A stretch of 64,000 nt of DNA. Source: Tetramitus jugosus. Its lineage: Eukaryota; Heterolobosea; Eutetramitea; Acrasida; Vahlkampfiidae. The stretch spans positions 1-64,000 of the forward strand of contig OW569390.1 in NCBI GenBank assembly GCA_937625935.1, written 5' to 3'. Of this stretch, positions 1 through 6,629 are shown in pieces (position 1 is the stretch's first letter; each line of letters begins with the position of its first letter). The notes beneath the pieces are model-generated. The model did no database searches. It was not told the origin of the DNA and saw nothing but the letters and a program-made list of their open reading frames with translations. The translations under genes and the position numbers were made by a program.

Positions 1-832
1 CCAAACCCAAACCCAACCCAAACCCAAACCCAAACCCAAACCCAAACCCAAACCCCAACCAAACCCAAACCCAAACCCAAACCCAAACCCAAACCCAAAC
101 CCAAACCCCAAACCCAAACCCAAACCCAAACCCAAACCCAAACCCAAACCCAAACCCAAACCCAAACCCAAACCCAAACCCAAACCCAAACCCAAACCCA
201 AACCCAAACCCAAACCCAAACCCAAACCCAAACCCAAACCCAAACCCAAACCCAAACCCAAACCCAAACCCAAACCCAAACCCAAACCCAAACCCAAACC
301 CAAACCCAAACCCAAACCCAAACCCAAACCCAAACCCAAACCCAAACCCAAACCCAAACCCAAACCCAAACCCAAACCCAAACCCAAACCCAAACCCAAA
401 CCCAAACCCAAACCCAAACCCAAACCCAAACCCAAACCCAAACCCAAACCCAAACCCAAACCCAAACCCAAACCCAAACCCAAACCCAAACCCAAACCCA
501 AACCCAAACCCAAACCCAAACCCAAACCCAAACCCAAACCCAAACCCAAACCCAAACCCAAACCCAAACCCAAACCCAAACCCAAACCCAAACCCAAACC
601 CAAACCCAAACCCAAACCCAAACCCAAACCCAAACCCAAACCCAAACCCAAACCCAAACCCAAACCCAAACCCAAACCCAAACCCAAACCCAAACCCAAA
701 CCCAAACCCAAACCCAAACCCAAACCCAAACCCAAACCCAAACCCAAACCCAAACCCAAACCCAAACCCAAACCCAAACCCAAACCCAAACCAAAACCAA
801 AACCAAAACCAAAACCCAAACCCAAACCCAAA
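1..832. repeat. Telomere, CCCAAA repeats (G strand TTTGGG)
   Basis: About 830 bp of almost uninterrupted 6-bp CCCAAA units. The C-rich strand runs 5' to 3' from base 1, the polarity expected of a left chromosome end. The outermost 120 bp contain a few slipped units with missing or extra C or A bases. The innermost edge (about 788-816) has four CCAAAA variant units before three last canonical copies, a common pattern at telomere-subtelomere borders. After 832 the sequence becomes ordinary AT-rich DNA. Confidence 0.97.
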
Positions 833-1620
833 TTCACTTTCTTTTCAAAAATCAAAAACTTCATCCAAATTCAAAACAAAATCGATCTATCATCTAAATT
901 CTGATCAAACATGATTAATGAAAGCTCAAATCACTCATTCCATTTCTTTATCCATCTCTTGACTTTCGCTCCTTACTCTTTGTCGAAAACGGAAATTCTC
1001 TCATTCAATGCTCAACATCTGGATGTTTTTGAAGCAATATAGTGAGTCAATATATGTTGAATGAGTAATCATTCCTACTTCTCTTCAGTTATGATGGGTT
1101 GGGTCTGGGTATTCAACTCTGCATTCAAGAAAAACACAAAATTTGAGTTCTCATACTGTCAGAGTTCAAATCTCTTATAAGAAGAACTTTTGAAAAAGCT
1201 TTCCAGTCTATTACATCTATAAATCTGAATTGTCATTCAGAAAAGCTAGTAGTCTGTATTTCTGACCCTTTGGATCTTCAAGCTAGATTCAGATTTGAAA
1301 CTTCACTATTTCACTGACTTACAGGATTTTAAAGCGAAAGGTCTCAATAATACATAGAATATCTGATTCTACTGTGATTCTATAATAAAAACTGCCGATT
1401 CTATTCCTAAAAACGCGAAATCAAGTCAGTCAAAATTTCAGAAACATCAAGTCATAAGACATCAAGTCAAAAAATAGAGTTAGTAGGAAATCATGTTAAA
1501 AATGATCAAATAATGTCCCAATACTCTGATCTAAAACAAAGAAATCATTTGTCACTAGTACGTCTTATCTCCAGTACAGAATCAAAATCGTCTAAAATCT
1601 GTTGCAGTTTTACCACTGTT

Positions 1621-1674
1621 GCCGATAAAAATCTGTTAAATACAGCACAGATATATCGGCTCTACGAGCCGATA
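1621..1674. repeat. Competing inverted repeats (hairpin pair)
   Basis: A perfect 9-bp stem with a 3-nt loop lies at 1654-1674 (TATCGGCTC, TAC, GAGCCGATA). The left arm of this hairpin can also pair with GCCGATA at 1621, reinforced by an inner ATCTGT/ACAGAT pairing. Two mutually exclusive stems can therefore form from one segment. No terminator U-run or known RNA family is evident, and its role is unknown. Confidence 0.6.
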
Positions 1675-1810
1675 AAGCTCAAATCGAGTTGAAAACCTCG
1701 CCAATCTCTTCACCTCAACCAGCTGAAGCTCCTAGAGTAATAAAAAATCTCAAAAAAAAAATTACTATATAAGGAAATCGTTTCCTTAGGTTGGGGAATC
1801 CAGGATGTAT

Positions 1811-1831
1811 CCCCAAACCCAAACCCAACCC
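1811..1831. repeat. Interstitial telomeric repeat
   Basis: About three CCCAAA-type units, including a CCCAACCC variant like those in the terminal array, lie roughly 980 bp inside the telomere. Such tracts usually mark old chromosome ends, break repair or terminal recombination. Confidence 0.75.
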
Positions 1832-2206
1832 TTGTACTTGATTGCTTTTTTTTGGTGAGAGTCTTGTCTTGGAACGTGAAAAAAAAGCGGTTGGAAATCA
1901 ATTGGAGTTAGGATAGAAAAATTTTCGGAGAAGTTCTGACAACGTTCAGGAGGTTGATGCTGGGTCCATGATCGAAGGTGCTGCTCACCGCTGAAATCAC
2001 ACAAGAAACCTTGCAAAAAATGGGCATGGTTTCTTCTTGTAGAATATGATTTGATAGAAAATAGTACATGACTGGAACAAAACCACCCCCTGTCTCGATA
2101 TTTTTTCCCCAAACATCGCTATCACGCACCAAAATAAATGCGTCCTGTTTGTTCTTTTTTTGGGTTATCTTTGTAACATTTGTCCGAACAAAACAAACAA
2201 CAACAA

Positions 2207-2659
2207 AATGGAGCAACAACATCCAGTTGTCGCAAGATGAAATCCTCCTTGAACGCATTCGACGTTTAAACATCGTCCCAAGTCCCTCCCGTGTCTCAAA
2301 CAGAATAGCACGGGCACAACTCTTCAATATTGATGGGGTACTTAAGGCAATCAGAAATTTCAAAGCACACTCAAATGTTAACTGGGTAGAAGCGGAACAT
2401 AAAGTTGAGGTTTTACTTTTGGTTGATAAGATGGTTGGATACAGATAATGTCAGATCATGAACCTCTGACAGGCATTCTGAAGAACTTCTTGATGAAGAC
2501 GAAAATATGGAGCAAGGAAGTTTTGACTCACAGCCAATTCAATTAAATAACGCCGAACCAGAGATACATCAACCGATGATCCCTATGCAACGGTATATTC
2601 CCCGAACTGATAACCACTTGGATTACTTGAACCCAATTGAAGGCTTAACACAACCATAT
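2207..2659 (+). pseudogene. Decayed unknown gene interrupted by an inverted-repeat element
   Basis: An A/C-rich leader precedes an ATG at 2207, typical of real starts elsewhere in the window, but that frame stops after ten codons. A protein-like stretch in another frame (about 2221-2448, with DEILLERIRRLN and FNIDGVLKAIRNFKA) is followed by a third-frame stretch (2462-2659, with RHSEELLDEDENMEQGSFD and QPMIPMQRYIPRTDN). The last frame runs into the inverted-repeat element at 2660 and stops inside it. A 39-nt GT-AG intron at 2434-2472 would not reconnect the frames, so I read this as a broken gene. The family is not recognised. Confidence 0.5.
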
Positions 2660-2866
2660 TGGGAGCGTCCAGATATTATATTCACCTCTTACCCCTCCCT
2701 GCCTGTTTTGAATAAATTTGAATAACACTTTTTCCTGTAAATTCGAATGTTACATTTATTCTCCTACTAGAATTGGGATCAAGAGACCCCCTATGAATAA
2801 ATATTTGAATAAATTTCTCAGACCCCTCCCTAGGGGACTGTAAGAAATAATATCTGGACGCTCCCA
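2660..2866. mobile_element. MITE-like element with 20-bp perfect terminal inverted repeats
   Basis: Positions 2660-2679 (TGGGAGCGTCCAGATATTAT) are the exact reverse complement of 2847-2866. The element is about 205 bp, AT-rich inside and has no coding capacity. If the termini are read as GGGAGC...GCTCCC (2661-2865), ATT flanks both ends as a possible 3-bp target-site duplication. This size and structure fit a non-autonomous DNA transposon (MITE). The inserted sequence supplies the stop codon that ends the upstream decayed reading frame. The transposase family cannot be named from this window. Confidence 0.8.
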
Positions 2867-3216
2867 TTCTCTATTTGCCTCTACTGAGATACTTGGGGCT
2901 TCGATCGCCAAATCAACAACAATAACAATTTTTATAGGGGTATGGTCACAAATATGGGATAGCAACAACTCAATATGACAAAAGCTGATATATTGATATA
3001 TGAATCATCAATTCTCACTTCTTCATTTACACTTTTGATATCAGGTGGAAATAACAGTTAAACAACCTATCTGAGAGTTTATTGGACAAGATTTGGTATT
3101 AATTCTTAGTAGAGTTTTTCTGATCAAATTAACTTCTATACACCCCACCATTTCGATTAGAAACCGAAGAACTGTGTTTCTTGTGTCCAAGAGCAGTATA
3201 CTCGGTAGTCTATAGT
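2867..3216. other. Intergenic, nothing recognised
   Basis: AT-rich sequence between the inverted-repeat element and the next decayed gene. No supported coding frame or RNA gene is visible. Confidence 0.6.
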
Positions 3217-3553
3217 ATGGATGATGAACGAAACTCTCGTGTAGAACACTCTAAAAAGCGTTGTGCCTCTTTGGAATTGGAGATTTTCAATACCTTGGTT
3301 TCGACAGGCTGAGAAAAACCGCATTCGCGCTGGCAGCCACCTTCAAGATCTCGAAGGCTACCAAAAAAACTGGGATGCTGCCCTCAGTCAGTGCCAGACT
3401 ATGTTCGGGGATGATTGGATGGACACTGGTAAGATTCCTGGCGATCGCATCAATCACGACAATATTCACAATCTGTACCGCAACGTACTCAGCGCCATCA
3501 TTGCCAACGACCGAGTCAATGGACTTTTTGAATATGATGAAGAGGGAGTCTAA
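3217..3553 (+). pseudogene. Small hypothetical gene with one frameshift
   Basis: An ATG at 3217 opens a protein-like frame (MDDERNSRVEHSKKRCASLE) that stops near 3310. The same protein-like character continues in the neighbouring frame from about 3300 to a stop at 3553, with RQAEKNRIRAGSHLQDLEGY, ALSQCQTMFGDDWMDTGK and NRVNGLFEYDEEGV-like composition. A single indel near 3290-3310 would join them into a protein of about 110 residues. The family is not recognised. It may be a recent pseudogene, or a real small gene with a sequencing error or an unseen intron. Confidence 0.5.
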
Positions 3554-3659
3554 CAGAGAAATAGGTTTCATGTGGCCAACTTGGTTGATTAGCATATGCG
3601 AAGCGAATAAGATCCAAGATCATCACTGTCAGATAGGTTTGGGAAGGCTCACTCCACCC

Positions 3660-3884
3660 ATGATCAAGGTTACGATACTCGGTGATATCGCGACTGGCCT
3701 CACCGCTATGTCAATCAAGGGCTTCTGGTCCAGTGCATTCCTTTCAAGCCAATGGTTTTTTGAGACTGAGGATTATAAGCTAGAGCTTTGGGATACTGTA
3801 GGTCATGAAAGATCTATCTTTATTGCCATTGTATTATTGCTCCACAACAAAAAAACACTGTTCGTTCATATAGTGCTCTCTTGA
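3660..3884 (+). pseudogene. Rab-like small GTPase relic
   Basis: The frame starting at ATG 3660 reads MIKVTILGD, matching the Rab beta-1 strand and the start of the P-loop, but the P-loop is corrupted (GDIATGLTA instead of the GDxxxGKT/S form, so the Lys is lost). Shortly after comes KLELWDTVGHERS, the Rab WDTAGQE switch II motif. The switch I region between them is deleted and the G4/G5 motifs are absent. This is a fragment of a Rab family gene that cannot encode a working GTPase. Confidence 0.6.
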
Positions 3885-4077
3885 TGGCCACATCTCCCCG
3901 GGGAAAATAGATGCTCAAATTGCTTGTTTTCATATCAGAACAGGTGAACAATTCTTGCTCCCAGGTGGTAAAGGTCTTGCCTTTGTTCTCCAATAGTTGC
4001 TTGAGGCATCCCTGGTCAGATAAAATCATGTGTGAACCACTATGTCCACAATCGATTGAAGTGACACAGTGAGACCA

Positions 4078-4690
4078 TGAAGGCTGTAGCATGGTTTGGG
4101 AATAAGGATGTTAGTGTTATTGATACACCGGTACCAGCTGTTACTGAACCTCAAGATGCCATGGTCAGAATAACAGGTACAACACTCTGTGGATCTGATA
4201 CCACAAGGAAATCTTTGAGATGAGGTCAGGAGATATTCTGGGTCATGAGTTCTGTGGATGAAGTAGGACCTGAATGCAAATTAAAGGTGGGTCAACGAGT
4301 TGTATGTTCCTTCCAAATTGCCTGTGGAAAATGTGTGAGTACTGCAAGAAAGGTTTGTCGAGCATGTGTGACACTGCCAATGATTCCAAGCTAATGAATG
4401 ATCTGTATGGCCATAGCTTTGCCGGTATCTTCGAATATTCGCATTTCTGTGGTGGATTTGCTGGTGGGATTGTGCAGGTTCCGATACACCAAGACTCTCT
4501 TGCACAAGGTCGAGAGAGAAGTCTGTTTGGAGATCGATTCCAGTGAAGTACTGAATGAAATGATCAAGTTGGTCAAAAAATTTGGAACTATTGTACTGAT
4601 TGCAGACTATGCTGCTTACACCAACCACCTCAATGTTGGTGGAATCATGGAAAAAGGTATTCGCTTGATTGGCGGGGCAGAAGTGGACCA
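4078..4690 (+). pseudogene. Zinc-dependent alcohol dehydrogenase (MDR family) pseudogene
   Basis: ATG 4078 opens MKAVAWFGNKDVSVIDTPVP and the catalytic-zinc segment LCGSD, then stops near 4220. The next pieces lie in other frames: GDILGHEF, KLKVGQRVVCSFQIACGKC, then EYCKKGLSSMCD (the structural-zinc cysteine cluster), LYGHSFAGIFEYSHFCGGF, and finally VKKFGTIVLIADYAAYTNHL with MEKGIRLIGGAEV. These follow the order of glutathione-independent formaldehyde or alcohol dehydrogenases of the medium-chain family. Most of the NAD-binding Rossmann region is missing between about 4480 and 4530. At least three frames are used, so this is dead. Confidence 0.85.
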
Positions 4691-5446
4691 TTATCGTTCG
4701 ATAAAGAATGTATTTCATGAGTTGGATGTGTTGCTAAACGATTATGACCTAAATGGTGATGAGATCACTATTACGTACTATGGATTCTCAAAGGGTAATG
4801 CTCTGTTGAATGACAATAGAACCAGGATTTTCTATTGGTCACCTGCAACCACAGATTCATATTTCGATAGTATTGAATATCAGATTAGCGATTTTGAACC
4901 TTTGAACAGTACTATCAAAGTCCAAGATAGCTACTGCCATTGTTCACATCAATGTTTACAATGAGGCCTCAATGGCCTATGATGACACAGAAACTGTTGT
5001 TAAATTAATGTATCGAATAATGATATCGAGCCAAATAGTGATCCTATGACAATTTATTCGATCTCTGATCCAGACAGCGGTTACTCTGTAAGTTCCATCA
5101 GTTCGGAAAAGAAAACAGTTCAATTCAAGGCTGACACTGTTGGGCAAATTCATTTCACTTACGTTGTCTCAGATGCTCTCGGTATGATTGATACTGCTAC
5201 TGTGACTGTTACTATTACAACACTCCTCCTGGCATTTCTACATTCTGGAATAGATCAGTATCGCTTTCTCCACTGAATAATGATTATGATCCTGATGGTG
5301 ATACTATTCAAATTTCCACCTATACTCAACCTTCAAGTGAACTTTGTATTTGTCCGGAAACAAGTTCCTTTATGTTCCAACCATTGCTTTGTGTATCATC
5401 TAGCCCTGCTTATACAGGTACTGTTGTGATTCAATACAATAAGTAA
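4690..5446 (+). pseudogene. Cadherin/VCBS-like tandem-repeat surface protein, decayed
   Basis: Three successive blocks resemble the tandem beta-sandwich repeats of bacterial and protist adhesins, whose hallmark is a VLxNDxDPDGDxLxI strand followed by a VSDxxGxxxTATVTV strand. Block one (about 4715-4900) has LDVLLNDYDLNGDEITI. Block two (about 5010-5220) has PMTIYSISDPDSGYSV and VVSDALGMIDTATVTVTI. Block three (about 5260-5446) has LSPLNNDYDPDGDTIQI. Stops and frame changes separate the blocks. No signal peptide or membrane anchor survives. The parent was probably a large secreted or surface adhesion protein; it directly abuts the dehydrogenase relic in one reading frame. Confidence 0.75.
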
Positions 5447-5525
5447 AGCGTTACATACACACCTGTAGCAAAAACTATCACCCTTTGTTTATTTACATTT
5501 GTATTGTTGTGGTTGATTGGACTAT

Positions 5526-6018
5526 TTACTCAGTGATTCCAATGTTTCTGATTCTTGGCTTCACTTCTTGTTCCTTGGTAGGGACCTTTGGGATATCAAC
5601 ACTCAACAATCCATTGTTCATTGAAGCCTTGATATCTTCCAAGTGAACATCAGATGGTAGTTTGAATGTTCTCTCAAATCTACCATAGCTCATCTCTCTA
5701 TAGTGATACTTTGTCTCTTTGTTCTCCTCTTCTTTTTCCATCCTCTTCTCTCCACTGAGCTTCAAGGTGTGATTGTCTTCATCCAAATCGACTTCAAAGA
5801 CAATGGTAACAAGTACACATTGGTGGCTGAGCTCCCCGGAACCAACAAGGACGATATTAAGATTGATTTGGAGCTCTAAATACGTCTGGAGTCATAGGTG
5901 ATGACTCTCTAGGCATCAATAATCTCTCTAGATTACGAATTCTTCTGTTCATTCCAAAGAAATCATCAGAGAAGAAGTCATCAAAGAAGGAATCTCTACC
6001 AAATCTCAATAGGCTCAT
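5526..6018 (-). pseudogene. hsp20 / alpha-crystallin small heat-shock protein, broken by an internal inversion
   Basis: The minus strand from ATG 6018 encodes a typical sHSP N-terminus (MSLLRFGRDSFFDDFFSDDF, ending near MTPDVFRAP). The minus strand from about 5790 to the stop at 5526 encodes the C-terminal alpha-crystallin half (DEDNHTLKLSGEKRMEKEEE, then YGRFERTFKLPSDV and NNGLLSVDIPKVP). The missing beta-strands lie between these halves on the opposite strand (5787-5878). Joined, the three parts give a full Hsp20 of ordinary length, so the locus is an intact gene with one flipped segment. As it stands, translation from 6018 would stop after about 54 residues. A TATA-like TTTATAAC lies on this strand near 6115-6122. 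Confidence 0.85.
5782..5878 (+). other. Inverted middle segment of the hsp20 gene
   Basis: Read on the plus strand this segment encodes IDFKDNGNKYTLVAELPG followed by TNKDDIKIDLE, the start of an alpha-crystallin domain (the conserved LPG and I-x-I/V strand signatures). It is antiparallel to the rest of the gene. An 8-bp inverted repeat sits at the borders: TCCAAATC at 5782-5789 and GATTTGGA at 5865-5872. The repeat falls at the codons where IDL in the segment should meet DEDN in the C-terminal half. Confidence 0.85.
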
Positions 6019-6629
6019 ATTTACAGTCAGTAGGTTGCTCAGGTTGTTTCTTGTGTTTGTTGAGTTGTTCTGTTCTTGTTGTTTGTTGGATGAACCTTTG
6101 GCTAACCAAGCCCAGTTATAAATCAATCTGTAGTGGTGCAATACGGCTCAGTAATCTGGAATCTGGATTGTGTCCGGAATTTACGGAATCTGAATGGATA
6201 CCGATATCGGTAACTGTTCGACAAGTTGTTGAAGGATATTTTCCTCTTTGACTTTTGTGCAGAAGAAAAATCCTTCTGAGTGTACACCTTCATGCTATCG
6301 ATACCCCTATTCGATCTTCATATTCTGGTCAAATGCTGGTATGGGACTCGAGAGAGAAGCCCATAGTTCAAGCGATCCACATCGGCAGCGAGAATGGCAA
6401 TGTATATTGGGATCGAATAGTGGTATCGATAGCATGTACTACGGCATCATCCACATTCACACAATAAGCATGCTACAAAGCTTGGTTCTGATGCGGTCTC
6501 AAATCAGGGCCTGTTAGTGGTTTCTTAAAATCCCTGAAAGAAATAATTCCACGTGCACGAACCAAACAATTTTTTGTTTCCAAAAATTGGGAAAGCAAAA
6601 TCTAACCAAAAAAAGCTACTATCATCATT
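6019..6629. other. Intergenic region upstream of hsp20 and the F-box/SDR gene
   Basis: Shared upstream region of two divergent loci. Short plus-strand open frames at 6248-6517 have no recognisable family and may be chance. The last 60 bp before 6630 are A-rich, like the leaders of other genes here. Confidence 0.5.

Larger units (their letters stand above)
833..2206. other. Subtelomeric non-coding stretch
   Basis: AT-rich sequence with no convincing coding frame on either strand; the short open frames from 1.7 kb on have no recognisable composition or motif. It holds the inverted-repeat structure at 1621-1674 and an interstitial telomere tract at 1811-1831. The decamer CATCAAGTCA occurs twice near 1445-1475. 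Nothing else is identifiable. Confidence 0.7.

Noticed and set aside
2434-2472. Possible 39-nt GT-AG intron joining two frames
   Set aside because: Its length is a multiple of three and would not connect the two coding frames.
3820-4092. Minus-strand frame with a CGHSGSHMILSDQG segment resembling an RCC1 repeat
   Set aside because: Only one weak repeat-like stretch, overlapping the Rab and dehydrogenase relics; too little to call.
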